Notes: generated by a model from the sequence alone, not told the origin. Shown: positions 22,201 to 35,400, counted from the first letter of the stretch. The stretch: DNA of 64,000 bases from Neoconidiobolus thromboides FSU 785 (GCA_025603075.1 MU626301.1:1-64000), one strand, 5' to 3'. Translations and numbers: made by a program.

Positions 22201-24244
22201 TTAAAGTTTCCCTCTATCTCGGAACCTCCAAGCAAAAAGCAAAAAGGGGAAAGCAACTTAATATCAACTGTGTTTTCAAATCAAAATAAACTTGAATTTA
22301 AGTCACACAAAGCACTCAAAAAAGGACCATATACTTCAGATGAACCTCATAAAAATCAAATAAGATTTACCCCAACTCAAATCGAAGCTATCTATTCCGG
22401 CTGTAATAAAGGATTAAGTTTAATTGTAGGACCGCCCGGTACCGGTAAAACAGATGTTGCTGTACAGATCATTTCTAATTTATATCACAATCATCCTAAG
22501 CAAAAAGTATTATTAGTCACCCACTCAAATCAAGCACTTAATCAACTTTTTACAAAGATTGCAGCACTTGATATTGACCCACGCCATTTATTACGTTTAG
22601 GTCATGGGCATGAAGAGCTGGATATGGAGGAATCATTTTCTAAGTACGGGAGAGTCAACTCATTCTTAGAGCAAAGAATAACTCTTTTAGAACAGGTCAA
22701 TAGACTAGTTAAAGTATTTGAATTAGAAGGCGACCATGCTCATTCCTGTGAATCAGCTTTACACTTCTATCAAGAATATGTGGAACCTAAATGGGATGAG
22801 TACTTGAAGTTATTAGGTATATCTAATAATCAAAATAGCAAAATATCTGATAGCATCACCTCTTCTTTCATCGCTAATAACTTTCCATTTACCGGGTTTT
22901 TTATTGATGCTCCAAAGCCTTTAGTTCCAGAGGATAAAGAAGAAGCTGTAGAAGCTATCTTTGGTTGCTATAGGCATATCACCCACCTTTTTGACCAAAT
23001 TAAAACCATATATCCATTTGAACTTTTACGTAGCAGTAAAGATAGGGCCGACTATTTGTTAGTTAAAGAAGCAAGGATTGTAGCAATGACATGTACACAT
23101 GCAGCTTTGAAAAGAAGAGAGTTAGTTAGATTAGGGTTTACATATGAAAATCTTATTTTAGAGGAAGCAGCTCAAATATTGGAGATTGAGACTTTTATTC
23201 CACTTGTTTTACAAGAAACCCCACTAGATCAAGAAGCCCATTTACAAAGAGTAGTACTTATTGGTGATCATAAACAACTTCCACCTGTAGTCAGAAACCT
23301 TGCATTCCAAAAGTATGGTAACATGGGTCAATCCTTATTTTCACGTTTGATAAGATTGGGTGTGCCTAAAATACAGTTAGATTCCCAAGGTAGATCTAGA
23401 CCACAGATAGCTGATCTCTATAGGTATAGATACCCTGGTTTAGGTGATCTTTCCCATTTAACTCAAGGTGCCTTTAAGCTTGCAAATTCTGGGTTTGCCC
23501 ATCCATTCCAATTTATAAATGTTAATGAAGGGCAAGGCGAAACTTGCCCCGTACCATTTTTTTACCAAAATTTAGTAGAAGCGGAATATGTGGTAGCCAT
23601 GTACCAATATATGCGATTGATTGGGTAATTTTAGTTAATCTTTTAAGTTATACTTATTTATTAATTATTTTGTAGTTATCCAGCATCTAAAATAACAATC
23701 TTAGCCACCTATAATGGACAAATCTCATTGATTAAAGATATTATTTCAGTAAGATGTTCTAAGAACCCATTACTTGGCAATCCAGCTAAGATTAGTACAG
23801 TAGATAAATATCAAGGAGAACAAAATGACTGTAAGTTTAATTTGAATTTATAAAAATAAACAACATTGACATTATTTAGATATTTTATTGTCATTAGTTA
23901 GAACTAAGGCAGTTGGTCATCTTAGAGATATACGTCGTATGACTGTAGCACTTTCTAGAGCTAAACTTGGATTATATGTGTTTGGGAATAAAAACTTGTT
24001 TATGTCCTGCTCTGAGTTGCAACAAAGTATTGCGCCTTTCTTTCAAAATAAAGGGGATAAATTGGTATTGGTTAAAGAAGAGAGTTACCCAACTGATAGA
24101 GAAGTAACTAATACTCCATCTGGACAACAGATCTCTGGATTAAAAGAAATGGGTATTTTAGTTCATGAAATGTTGAAAGAACAAATGGAGTCTCAATCAT
24201 CAGCATTAGACGAGACAAATAATGAGGTACCAATGGAAGATTAA
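19283..24244 (+). CDS. AQR: Aquarius (AQR/IBP160), spliceosomal intron-binding helicase
   Basis: An SF1 RNA helicase that binds the intron upstream of the branch point in the spliceosome and links splicing to snoRNP assembly. Eight or so exons with short introns encode about 1,480 residues. After a basic Arg/Gly leader (GRGRGRGRG) and an acidic tract come the ARMADILLO-like part ([40 protein letters not shown]), the beta-barrel part ([53 protein letters not shown]), then helicase motifs: Walker [28 protein letters not shown], motif [36 protein letters not shown] and [11 protein letters not shown]. The EEAA form of motif II is also found in human AQR. The large exon runs from about 20820 to 23628. 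Stop TAA at 24242-24244. It looks fully intact. Confidence 0.96.
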
Positions 24245-24469
24245 ACTAGTCTTTAAATATTCAAAATGGATATACAAATACATCATTGAATTCAAGCCAA
24301 GTGCAGAATAATTACAAATTGACTCTTCTTTTTTAATCTTTTTATACACCTTTCTTACTTAAAAAAGATCAAAATAAAATAAAGATTTAAAATTGGAAAG
24401 ATTTAAAAGTTTCTATTACAAATAATTTAATTTTTTAAAATTAGTTTAATTAAATTATCAATTTCGTAT

Positions 24470-25889
24470 TCATTCTTTATCCTCTAAAACCTTAACTTCA
24501 CTCCGTGGTTTGTTTTGATTAATTGTGTTATAAATACTCAATGCCTAGAGATTTACGTTAACAATGAGAAATAAAATTGAAACATTAAATTTACCTGTGC
24601 GACCATACTTCCAACATCGTGGGATGAAGCAGGCACTACCACAGCTGTGCCTTTTTTAGCCAATTGTCCAAATGCTTCAACATATTTCTCAGCAACGGTT
24701 AGAGAAACTGCATCGGAACCCCCCTTGTTTTGTATACTTTTGGAAACCTTCTCAATTCCTGCGGCAGTGGCGGTAGCCCTCAATAAGATAGCATCTGACT
24801 CACCCTTAGCTTGGTTGATTTGTTGCATTTGAGAAGCTTCGGACTCTAAAATAAGTGCCTGTTTATGACCTTCAGCTACATTGATTTCGGCTTGACGACG
24901 ACCTATAGCTTTATTTAATATCTATCTCGGTCATAAAAAAAAAACTTACCTTCGGATTCCAAAATCTGAGCTCTTTTTGATCTCTCTGCAGAAACAAGTG
25001 AATGCATAGCTTGGACAACATTTTCTGGTGGGTGGATATCTCTAATTTCATATCTCAAACAACGGATTCCCCAAGACTCTGAAGCTGCGTTAATAGCTTC
25101 AACAATGTTGGAGTTAAGTCTGTTACGCTCAGCTAAAGTTAAGTCTAAAGTCATTTGACCAATTTCAGCTCTCATAGTAGTTTGTGCTAGTTGAGCAATG
25201 GAAAAATGGGCATCTTCAACACCATAAGAGGCCTTGGGTTAATGTTAATATCTTTTTGGAAAAAAAGGTTTTAGATTAAAACTTACCTTATAAGGGTCAA
25301 CTACTTTGTAATACAAGACACCATCCAAACGTAAGGTGACATTATCTTTTTAAGATTTAACAAAATGAAATGATAATTAAAGTGAAATTAAAATACCTTG
25401 CGTAATAGCGGTTTGAGTTGGGATGGCTACAGCCAACTCTTTTAACACATGGACATATTTGATACGATCCAGAACAGGAATAAGGAAGCAAAGCCCAGGT
25501 TCTAAAACAGTATGGAATTTACCCATCCTTTCAACGATCCAGGCTTCTTGTTGAGGTACGAATTTAACAATCTGAAAATATTCATTTAATATTATAATTA
25601 ACCAACAATTTACTACTTACTGTGTTTAAAGGTAACCTCTTTTGAGTTGCAGCAGGAAGTGTTACGTTGGAGCTACCTTCTGAAAAGTAGCGTGGTGGGC
25701 GGTCTTGGCCTGAGCTAAGATATTTTGGATAATACGAGTTTATAAGTACTCTGGTTAATGGTAAAGCTTTACGGGTAATTGAGCTATATGAAAGTTTCTT
25801 AAATGCGAACGTTAAATTCTGAAGTTAAATATATATTATGAACTTACTGGAGTTATTCGATTTGCTAACATTTTTTTTGTGATTATCAT
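24470..25889 (-). CDS. Stomatin-like protein 2, mitochondrial SPFH protein
   Basis: A prohibitin/stomatin-family scaffold of the mitochondrial inner membrane that in animals organises cardiolipin-rich domains and respiratory complexes. Seven exons, stop TGA at 24472-24470. The N-terminus is basic with Ser and Tyr (KKLSYSSITRKALPL), as in a mitochondrial presequence. The SPFH domain begins IVKFVPQQEAWIVERMGKFH, then FLIPVLDRIKYVHVLKE, DNVTLRLDGVLYYKVVDPYK, ASYGVEDAHFSIAQLAQT, and IRDIHPPENVVQAMHS. A C-terminal coiled coil (AEINVAEGHKQALILESEA) and LTVAEKYVEAFGQLAKKG follow. The start could be 25889 or the in-frame ATG at 25871; I kept the upstream one. No break is seen. Confidence 0.9.
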
Positions 25890-27100
25890 TTTGGAAGAGA
25901 TAGGTTTTTATATTCTTTGAGTTTTTTTTTAAATTATTATGACATAATCGAATTTTGCTATAATAGCAAGCGCAGAAATTCAATTAATTTGTAATTTTAA
26001 ATAGGGCGGTCGAATAAACTTTCTAATTGTCATAAGAAAAATAACTTTTAATTAATAGGAAACCTTTGATCGTATCATAAGAAGGATCAATAGTTTATTT
26101 CTTGTAATATAGAACAAAAAAAGTTATACAAGGACATTGCGCAGTCATTTTAATTTTTATAAAGATCATAATAGAATAGCAAACAAGGCTGCTAATATTA
26201 AATCAATCAATCAAAACCCCTCATAAACTAAAGTAAATCTAAGAGAGATGATACCTATGGATAATTCTCTATAAAAATCGTATAATAAATTATTAAAATT
26301 TGATTCATTTACCTACAACTTTCTTTGAGCTTTTATATAGATTAAATGCTATAAAATTATTAAATATACCATTTTACTCTAATTCAATTTGAATAAATTC
26401 AGTTATAGCCTCATTAGACCTAATATATTTTCATATAACTATTTAGTAAATTCAATAAGAGTCAAACATTAAATCCTAATTATATAGAACAGAAGAATGA
26501 ATAAATTAATAGCTGTGATACATACGACGTACATATTTATTGCTAAGTTTTAATAATAAAATTGTTTTTATCAATTTGTTAATTGAATATTCTATATTAA
26601 CTAGAAATAAACCGTTCTACTACATAAAATGATAGTGCTAGTAAAATATAACCCTTATTGGTTATTAAAAATGGGCGGCAAAATGGTATCGGTGTTGACT
26701 TTTAAATGTTTGTTATTTTTTATGTTAATAATTATTATTTAATCAAAAACACATTCCCTTTATGATAATATTCTTAATTCAATTTTATAAAGTCATAATT
26801 TTATGTAAAGGAGGGAACTATCACGTTATTTTAAAATAATTTTGCTTTTAGTTTAAAATGACATTGGAGTTCAATTAGTGTCAATTATTTTATTATAAGA
26901 TATAAGGGTGATTTCTTAGTTTCATCACTTTTTCCATTTTTTAAGCACTATTTGAGTAGATAATAAATGCTAGTAAAATTCTTAAAAAATACATCCCCCC
27001 ATATATTCAAACTACTAAACCAAGAAAATTGTTTAATCTACACTATTTAAATAAATATTTGTCTAAGATTATAAACAATGTTATAAAATTCAATTTATGA
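25890..27100. other. Intergenic region with one MITE
   Basis: About 1.2 kb of A/T-rich sequence after the 5' end of the stomatin-like gene. It holds a MITE at 26899-27003. No coding segment or RNA gene is recognised. Confidence 0.5.
26899..27003 (-). mobile_element. MITE copy 6
   Basis: TA|TAAGGGTGATTTC at the left, ACATCCCCCCA|TA at the right. Inside: GTTTCATCACTTTTTCC, AAGCACTATTTGAG, AGTAAAATTCTTAAA. Confidence 0.7.
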
Positions 27101-27109
27101 AGATTATAA

Positions 27110-28316
27110 AAAGTATAGTAGTTATCAATATAGATTCATCGAAGAAAATCGTCTATTAATAAAACATATGGATGTAGATTTCACCTCTGTTAAGGATCCA
27201 ATTGTTCAAATTTAATGTCTATAAATTATTTCAACTTTCTTTTTAGTTTTGATAACGATGATGAAAGGAGCTTTATATTGTTAAAATTAAAAAAACTGAC
27301 TGTAACTGGCTACAGTTATCGCCATACTTTTAAGTTATTCAAAAGTCATTTGAATTAAGTTAAAATATTCGAACTTATTGTGGACAATATGACTATTGAG
27401 GAGATTTTATTTATAAAGGATATTATTAAATATCTAGATCTAAACAAATTAAATGTCTTTAAAACAAATGTAGATGAAGGACTTTGCCTTGATGGATTAG
27501 AAATTATAAAAAAGGAATTTAATAGATTAAAGGTATTACATTTAATGGCAAGTATAATTTATAGTAATTATGATGAATTTAGTCCTGACTTTAGTTTTAC
27601 ATCTAATGTAGATTTAGAAATTAGCGAAGGAATAAATTTCGACATCGAAGAGTTAGGGAATTTAAAACAACTAAGAAGTATCAAATTGATATATTATTAT
27701 AGTGTACTTTTGAGTCCTAATGACAATGTTGAACATGATATGGAGATATGTTTTTGTATTTAAGAATTTTACTACAAATTTTTCTGCTCAAATAATGTCT
27801 AAAAGATGGAAAAAGTAGTGAAGCCAAAAAAAACCCTCATGTTGTAAATCTAGCAGAGAGTAGTAATATCTATACTTTAGCTTATTTTAGTTTCATACAT
27901 TAAAGTCAATAATACTTTTTTAAAACTATCATCATTAAAAGAAATTTATATTAGCAAATCTCTCTGATTCCTAATATTCAAACCCTTCGGTTTCATAAAC
28001 TTGATTTAAGCGTTAGAAATATATATAAGAAACTATCTTTGAATAGTGATGAATTGAATAAAAAATACAATTTACTTCAATGTAACTTATATAAAAAAAA
28101 TCAAAATTGTTATTTTATATTACATTTAAAAAGATTAGATATTTCTTATTCCTCTTCCTAAACCTCAAAGTATTGACTATTAAGAACTTTCATCTAAAAG
28201 GTAAATATATAAAGACTGGTTATAAACTAATGACTTTTTTGTTTTTTATTACACCTAGTACTAAGGAAACGAAGGTAGCTATTTGTAAGAATCTAGACAA
28301 TATCTCTTATGTTTAA
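27110..28316 (+). pseudogene. LRR (probably F-box/LRR) gene relic, broken by a MITE
   Basis: Short open segments resemble an LRR protein but are separated by stops and frameshifts. The best is 27380-27740: it reads IIKYLDLNKLNVFKTNVDEG, then FNRLKVLHLMAS and LGNLKQLRSIKLI, a leucine spacing typical of irregular repeats, and it runs directly into MITE copy 7. After the MITE, further leucine-rich pieces follow (about 27910-28316, including LNLKVLTIKNFHLKG). Upstream, 27120-27215 gives another open piece (YRFIEENRLLIKHMDVDF). It could be a dead paralogue of the F-box/LRR gene at 17.7-19.1 kb, but that link is inferred from style rather than aligned. Confidence 0.5.
27738..27842 (+). mobile_element. 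MITE copy 7, inside the LRR relic
   Basis: TA|TGGAGATATG at the left, then AAGAATTTTACTACAAA, GATGGAAAAAGTAGTGAAGCC and AAACCCTCA at the right. The right flanking TA is eroded to TG. Confidence 0.7.
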
Positions 28317-28320
28317 TTGG

Positions 28321-28778
28321 TTGAAGTTATAAAAATGATTTTAGCTTTTCTTGAAGTTTGATGCTTATGATTCATTATCTAAATTTCATAACTTTTTGAT
28401 ATAGTCAAAGTTAATCCCAACCGCTAAAAAATTGAAGATTAAATCATACATAAGGTGGTTTAATCTTAATAATTAAATTTAATCCTAATAAAAATTTAAT
28501 GATTGATTAATTAATTACAATAAATTAATCAGGTGCTCTCAAATATAAAAACTATAGCATTTTAAATGAATAGTAATAAAATAGAATATACAATGAGAAA
28601 ACAATTCCAACAACATGGTAAAGAAAATTAAAAAATAATTATATTAAAATACACATTAATTTAAAATACATAACATTTTATTAAAGTTCCATATTCGAAC
28701 TTAATATAGAAAAGGTAAGGGGAAGGTAATTTTTTGAAACTAGGCTCATTAAAAATGATACTAGTAGATAAAGGGAAA
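28321..28778. other. Intergenic, nothing recognised
   Basis: A/T-rich sequence between the LRR relic and the small basic protein gene. No feature seen. Confidence 0.5.
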
Positions 28779-29303
28779 TTAATTAGATTTTGATCTTAAT
28801 TTTGGTAAGCAATGAGGAGCAGATCTTAATAAAAGTAAAGAATGAATAACATCCACTTCATCTGGAGTTAATGTATTTGGAAGTTCAGAAGGAGTAGCAG
28901 TAGTGGTAGTAATTGAACTTACAGTAATTGAAGTAGCTGTAGTAGTTGTAGTGGCAGTATTGATTTTGCTTTTATTTTCTTTATCATTACTATTAGTATC
29001 TATCTCATCATCTTCATCATCAATCGTTTGTTCTTTAAATAATCTTTTTTGTAACCTTAAATAACATTGTTGTTGAATCCAATCTTCTTTATAATACCCA
29101 TAGATCTCTAAACTACGTTTACGTACCCTAGCTTTTAAATCATTCATACGATTGGCTTGTGGATTTTTATTACGATTTCTTTGCTTACGGAGCCGCGCTT
29201 TACGTCTTTTTTCTTCTTTTGCAGACTCATCATTTTGGTTACGTGAAGTTTTCTTGGTTGTATCAAGGGCATTTGGTGGTTCTTCATGGGTAATAAACGA
29301 CAT
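28779..29303 (-). CDS. Small basic protein of unknown function
   Basis: A 174-residue single exon. Residues 29-65 are strongly basic (EEKRRKARLRKQRNRNKN and LKARVRKRSLEIYG), which suggests nuclear location or nucleic-acid binding. An acidic patch (IDDEDDEID), a Thr/Ser tract (NTATTTTTATSITVSS) and a hydrophobic C-terminal motif (TPDEVDVIHSLLLLRSAP) follow. The basic part recalls a bZIP basic region, but no leucine heptads follow it. The codon use and composition fit a real gene better than chance. I do not recognise a family. The hydrophobic C-terminal motif could be a protein-binding peptide, by analogy with short LxxLL-type motifs of fungal regulators. Confidence 0.5.
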   Translation of the reverse strand: MSFITHEEPPNALDTTKKTSRNQNDESAKEEKRRKARLRKQRNRNKNPQANRMNDLKARVRKRSLEIYGYYKEDWIQQQCYLRLQKRLFKEQTIDDEDDEIDTNSNDKENKSKINTATTTTTATSITVSSITTTTATPSELPNTLTPDEVDVIHSLLLLRSAPHCLPKLRSKSN

Positions 29304-30760
29304 AGCTGAAAGGTAGTTACAAATTGACTCAAATTTAAACTGTGGCTAGGTAAACTACCAATTCAGTTGAAAACCAGATGGGGAAATGGACTTTAAAAAA
29401 CAAAGTTAAATCTTGGAATTGGATTGAATTTGAGTATTAATATGGATTTTGCCTACTTTTTTTCTCTAAACTTTATTTGACAGTCACGAAAATTGTTGGG
29501 GTTAAAGTGATTGGCTCCCATCAAGCCATTAGAGTTGTAATGAAAGATGATTGGCTGACGATGAGAATCATAAGATGCTGTGCTTTAGAAATTTCTAGAA
29601 TTTATATTAGTAAACTACTTAAGGATAACCCTTATGATCTTATAAACTAGGTCAGACTTACTCACTATTATTGCTACAAAAATTTAATGAAATCCATGCT
29701 TTAATACATTGTATTATTACTTATTTTTAAGTTAATAGTATTTTTTATTTTATTTTAACTAAAATATGTTATCTAAGACTTGATTTAATTTATGGGATAG
29801 ATTATCTATGATGTAAATTTGGGGTGGTCAACTTCAATTACAAATTAGTAAATACCAGAAAAGTTGAAAAATTAAAGATTAGATTTTATATCAAAGATAA
29901 TATATTATAAAACTATAATATACATATACAATAATCTAAGTACCTTTTTGTAGCACTATTGTATTATAGTGGCGTGAGAGATTATGTTCATAAATTTAAT
30001 AATAATTTTATTATTTATTTAAGCCTGTTATTATTCTTATTAAAATTAAACTAATTAAGCTATATTATTAAGTTTCTAATTTAATTAAACTTTGTTTTAA
30101 AGTGATAGTGTAACAAAATAATTCTGGTAGTAAAATTAATAGATTTTATATATTACCATTTAATAATTATGATGTTTATTTATGTAATAATAATTATATA
30201 TCGAATATAAATAACTCTAACAATTGATAGGATTATAAACTAAAACAATAAATCTAATTATAAAATATTCTAAATATAAAACTTTGAATTAAGCTAAATA
30301 CCATCTTGTTATTACAACTTCATTCAATTAAATATAGGAACTTTTTCTAATTAATTATAAGTAGAGCAGCTATATTTACATTTGTGATAGATATAATAAA
30401 TAACAAAGCAATATTAAAGCTAGAATTGATTTTTTGTGTGTTCACCTTTTAACTACTTGGTTGAAACTATTTGTAAATTTTTTGTGCTAAAATGTAGTTG
30501 TTATAACCCAATTATGAAGAGAAGGAATTAATCAATTAAAAATCAAACCTAGACACTAATTCTACTAATAATCTTCCTATTCAAGTAGCACTTCAAGAAG
30601 TGGAAAAAGTGATGAAACTAATTATTAAAATTCAAACATAAAAATTCTCAAAACATCTTCAGATAGTAATTGAGAGAATTTTTAAGTTTTTTAAAAAATC
30701 AATAGAATTCAGATCTTTGTTTTATTGGGCTAAATTAGATTAGCTTAATACATTATTTTA
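29304..30760. other. Intergenic, nothing firmly recognised
   Basis: About 1.45 kb of A/T-rich sequence. A stretch at about 30588-30625 (AGCACTTCAAGAAGTGGAAA and AAGTGATGAAAC) is faintly like the inside of the MITE family but lacks both TIRs. Confidence 0.45.
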
Positions 30761-31362
30761 ATACTAGCAAGAAAAGTTAAGATGAATTTAAGGTTGTTTG
30801 TATTCAAAGAGTTAATAAATCGAAAATAAGCACTAATTTTGAGCTCCACCAATGAGATTCCTTATAATATCACTTACCAAAATTGTCCATTTCAAAAATA
30901 AAATCAATTCTAATATACTTTTGATTTCTTTACAAAATAAAATGATTTTGATTTTAGTTTATTTTACTCATCATTTGTATCAACCTGATTTTCATTTATT
31001 TGATATTTACAATAGTGTATATTTATATTATATATCTCAAAATTTTATCAATTCTTCTGATGAAAAAATCATTCAAGATGCTATTAATATGTATACATTA
31101 GCTTATATTAATATTGAGTTTTTTTTTAATAATTGTTATTGATAAACAGTCTTTTATAGATGATACACTGAAGTTAATTTATTCCGAAAAACATAGTAAG
31201 GATATCATTACCTTTCGATGTTATTCGGAGTATTTAAATGATATATATGCAGCTTATGAGTTTGACAATGATTTTGATGAAGGTATTAAATTGGAATTTA
31301 AAAAACAAAATTATAATGACAAATATAAGAAAAATGTAGAATTGGGCAGTTATCAAAAATAG
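30760..31362 (+). pseudogene. Probable relic of a fungal zinc-cluster transcription factor (C-terminal part)
   Basis: Coding-like pieces in adjacent frames. 30770-30860 reads DEFKVVCIQRVNKSKIS, then FELHQ, a TGA stop, and DSL. That is the spot where the fungal_trans middle homology region has a conserved Trp (L-x-x-W...LP). Next comes ILVYFTHHLYQPDFHLFD, comparable to the usual LHLxYHxxxILLHRPF segment. A last open part (31114-31362) is acidic and has no known motif. Stops and at least one frame change break it, and the N-terminal Zn2Cys6 domain is absent. The family assignment is an inference from a short pattern. Confidence 0.35.
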
Positions 31363-31700
31363 ATTATAATTCATAATAATGAAATTTATCTTCCTTTCAT
31401 GCTTTGTATATTAAAGCTTTAATATTGAATTTTTTAATAAAATATTGATTATACTGTACTATTGTTTGTTTTTGGTGTTGTTTTATTATTAAATGAACTA
31501 AATCAAGGAATGAAATAATATTTTAACGAATTGAGCTCAAACATAATATCAAACAATAATCTAAATTTTATCTTCAATAGTAACTCATTTATTAACCTCA
31601 TCCTAATTTGTTAAAAAAAATACATTTTATCTTCTGCTCCACTTACTATAAACTCATGTTAAAAATTTTATTCCATTCGGAATGCCTATCATTTTTAGTT

Positions 31701-32378
31701 TTATTCCCTCTTTTCTTTTTTAACCTGAATACCATTCTCCTCTTCTTCTCCCTTTCTTTTGTTTACATTCCTATTATTATCATTATTTAACAATTCCATA
31801 TAGCCATCAACAATTTTAGGATCACATTCTAAAGCTCTTATACAATTTAACTAGAGAAATAAAGTATTATAATAGAAAGAAAGAATTAAAATGGTTAAAA
31901 TATTATATCTATATAAAAAGAAATAAAATAAAAGACTTACCAATAAAATATGCATTTGGTCACATACATTTTCAAAATACTTATAATCTTCTAATATGTT
32001 GCTTATTTTATCGGTTAAAAATTCATCATATTCTTCTTTGGTTAAAGTGCTAAAAGATGATAAATTTATTAATATAAATCCACTTTCTCTTTTTTATAAC
32101 TCCTTATAAAAGAAGTACTTACCCATTCTTATAATTTAAGGTATCTTCCGCTATCTTTGTAGTTAAGTTTATGACATTCTAAATTGATTAATTTTATTAT
32201 GTTATATTAAATCTTAATTGAGTGTTATAAATGTTAAATTTACTTCAAATATAATATTTAACTCTTTAACTTCTTTTAGTAATGGTCCATTAGTTTCCTC
32301 ATTACTTGTATTAGAATCTCCAGAATCAGTATGGTCTAAATCAATAGTTGATAAATCAATATTTGTAATGGAAGACAT
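31701..32378 (-). CDS. Small helical protein of unknown function
   Basis: Four exons on the minus strand join in frame from ATG 32378 to TAA 31701, giving about 150 residues. Pieces in order: MSSITNIDLSTIDLDHTDS with an acidic Ser/Thr stretch; LLKEVKELNIIFE; NVINLTTKIAEDTLNYKNG; LTKEEYDEFLTDKISNILED followed by YKYFENVCDQMHILL; NCIRALECDPKIVDGYMELL; and a basic tail ending KKEKRE. Introns are about 50-80 nt with clear GTAAGT/GTAAAT donors and TAG acceptors, which supports a real gene. The pattern of short helices suggests a small subunit of a larger complex (Mediator, kinetochore and BLOC-1 types were considered), but I cannot place it. It shares a 121-bp divergent promoter region with the gene at 32500. 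Confidence 0.55.
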
Positions 32379-32499
32379 TTGAAATGGTGATTTTATTAAA
32401 GTTGAAACGAGATAAAGTGAAATTAAGTTTTTGAACTTAAAGAATAATCAAAATTAAATAAACGTTTGAAATAAAAATTAACTTTTTAACAAAATCAAA

Positions 32500-35400
32500 A
32501 TGAAATCAAAAACTAAAAGAAAACAAAAGGACACAAATAAGCCAACAAAAGATACATTTGAACCTAATTTTATCACTCATGGTTCCACAGGCCAATTGAA
32601 TTTTAATATTGATTTATTAGCTAATAAACAAGAAAATGTTATCAATTTAAATTTTAAAAATCAATCAAAAGGTAATTTAAATTGAAATTTAATTCAAATT
32701 TAAATTAATTAAATAAAAGGGAATATTGAATATTACAAGCCAAGCACTGATATAGTAAAACTATATCCCAGTATCCGTCCTAATAAGCCAAGAAGATTTT
32801 TAAAACCGAATAAAAAAGAATTAAAAACTATGGTAATTTAAATTAATTCACTTGATATCTAATGGTTTATATTTTTATTTAGATAAATTCAATACCTTCT
32901 TTAAGAGATGATTTATGTTTTTCAAAAGATTTGATTACCGATTATCTATTAGAAGAAGAAATTAATACTTTCAATAATACATTATTTGACCCAATATTGG
33001 GTAATCAGTTATGTTTATTTACTATTAATAATCATAAATTACTTGCTTTTCCAGATGGTCAATTGGCTTTAGATTTGCGTAGGTAACTTTCATTAATATA
33101 TTATTTATATTATTTATATTATTTATATTATTATAAATAAGCACATAAACTGATATATAATATTCGTACTATTAGGTATAGAACTATTAGATTCCAACTT
33201 AGAAATGAATAAAAAAAAGAAGTCAATAATAGTTTATAAATCAAATACAAGAATCTTACAAATTAATAATCAAAATAATTTAATTTGTATTCGAACAATG
33301 TCTGGATTTATAATAATTGAAATTGATATTATAAAAGATAAAATTATTATAAAAAATAAACAAGAATTTCCAGTACAAGAGAGTATCTTTGATATTAATT
33401 TTAATCCATTAATTCAAGATGAAATTATTACAATGGATAATAAATTAAATATTAAATTATTTGATATTTCATTAGATGATAAAAGGTATTTGAATTATTA
33501 TACTATATTATATTATATTATATTATATTATATTATATTATATTATATTATATTATATCATTATTTTAATTTATTTTATTAATGTATTTATTTCTAGTAA
33601 TCAACTGATTCAATCCCCTTGGGAAAATTATAATGAATTAAATCAAAGCATTCGATCTTTAGGTAATTGTAGAATCATACAAAATCCAAGAACTTTTATA
33701 GTTGGAAATCAAAAATCATTATTTATATTAGATAGTAGAGTAAGTAACTAATATTATTGATATTATTATTAATAACAATGATAATATTATTTTATCTTGT
33801 TAGACTCATTTACCTAAGATGCAAACAATCGAAGTTAAAAAAAGTGATTTATATTATGGATTTGATACACATCAAAATAAATATACAATAGCGACATCCA
33901 ATCAAAATGGATATAGTATATATGATTTAAGATATTTTAAAAAGCAAGTATTTCATTGGAAATATTCAATTAATTCTATTGCTAGACCTAATATTCAATT
34001 TCATTATAAAAATCAATTATTAAGAGATACAGGTAATACTACCATTATTATTAAATCTATTATAACTAATATTAATAATATTACTATATTAGATTGTTTA
34101 AGTACATGGGGTAATTATGGGGACATCAATATTCATCCAATAACATTTGATGATGAAACTATTAATATAACAATGGATCCATTTAGTATTAACAACTACT
34201 ATAAATATAATAGTTATAATGAAGACAACAATAATTTATTAAGTAGTGAATTAAGTTATTACCCAAATAATACATTAGCTCATCAACAATATTGGCAAAA
34301 TCCAACTGTACCTTTCTTAAATGGAGTTTCTTTATTAAGTAAAGAAAACCATAATGATAATAATAAACAAATATTTGAAGTATTTACTTATTTTGAAGAT
34401 GGTAGTATTTATAAAGTTGACTATGAAAAGTATAACGTAGATGAGAGTCATAATGAAACTATTGTTAATAATATTAGTAATGAAATTAATGTGACGGATA
34501 ATTTAACAAATAATGAAATTGAGTTACAGAAAAATGCAATAAATAAAATGGTAAATAACATTCCTTTTGAATATGCCCATACAGTGGATTTAAATCAGTT
34601 TGTGGATGGTAAGTTTAAACTGCTATTTACTAATATTATTATTTACTAATATTATTACTTTTAGAATGTATTGCTGAAAGTTTAAAATTATGTAATATAA
34701 TTAAAGATGAAGACGAAGATGAACAAAATAGGAATTCAAATGGAATATCGAATATAAAATTAAATGGTATAATAAATCCAATTTCAAGGTAAATTATTTG
34801 ATTTATTATAATTTAATGTAATTACTTAATTATTTAATTAGATATGAATTAGATGATGATGATAATAATAATAATATAAACATAACTGAAATTAATACTC
34901 CGCCTACAATAACAACTCAAAATCAAACCATATTGACAACAAAATCTTTATTTACTAATACAACCCCGGATCTGGAATTAACACAATATAAACTCCCTTT
35001 AACTCCTAATCCTTCAATAGACTCTACACAATCACATAATATTAATACATTTACAACCAAATCTACTAATTTGTTATCTACACATTTAAAACAAAGTTTA
35101 ATAACTTATCAAATCGAACCTAATAAATTGACCCAGAATATTAATGAAATTATACAACCTACAGAAACTTATGAAAAATTAGAATTAGTTTGGAATAATA
35201 ACGAAGTTTCAGATGCTACTGATGGAGAAGTTGAAAATGAAGAAGAAGAAGGGAATTATGATAATAGTATAAGAGATGAGGAAGAAAGCGAAGTTAATGT
35301 TGATAATAGAAATAATATATTACCACCTGTTATTAGTTCACAAAAAAATAAAGTTATATCACAAGTAATTAATTCTCAAAAGAAACATTACAATACTAGA

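Noticed and set aside
28779-29303. bZIP assignment for the small basic protein.
   Set aside because: The basic stretch is similar, but no heptad leucines follow; the next residues are aromatic and charged without zipper spacing.
30588-30625. Another MITE copy.
   Set aside because: Only a short interior likeness (GTGGAAAAAGTGATGAAAC) remains and neither TIR nor TA flank is visible.
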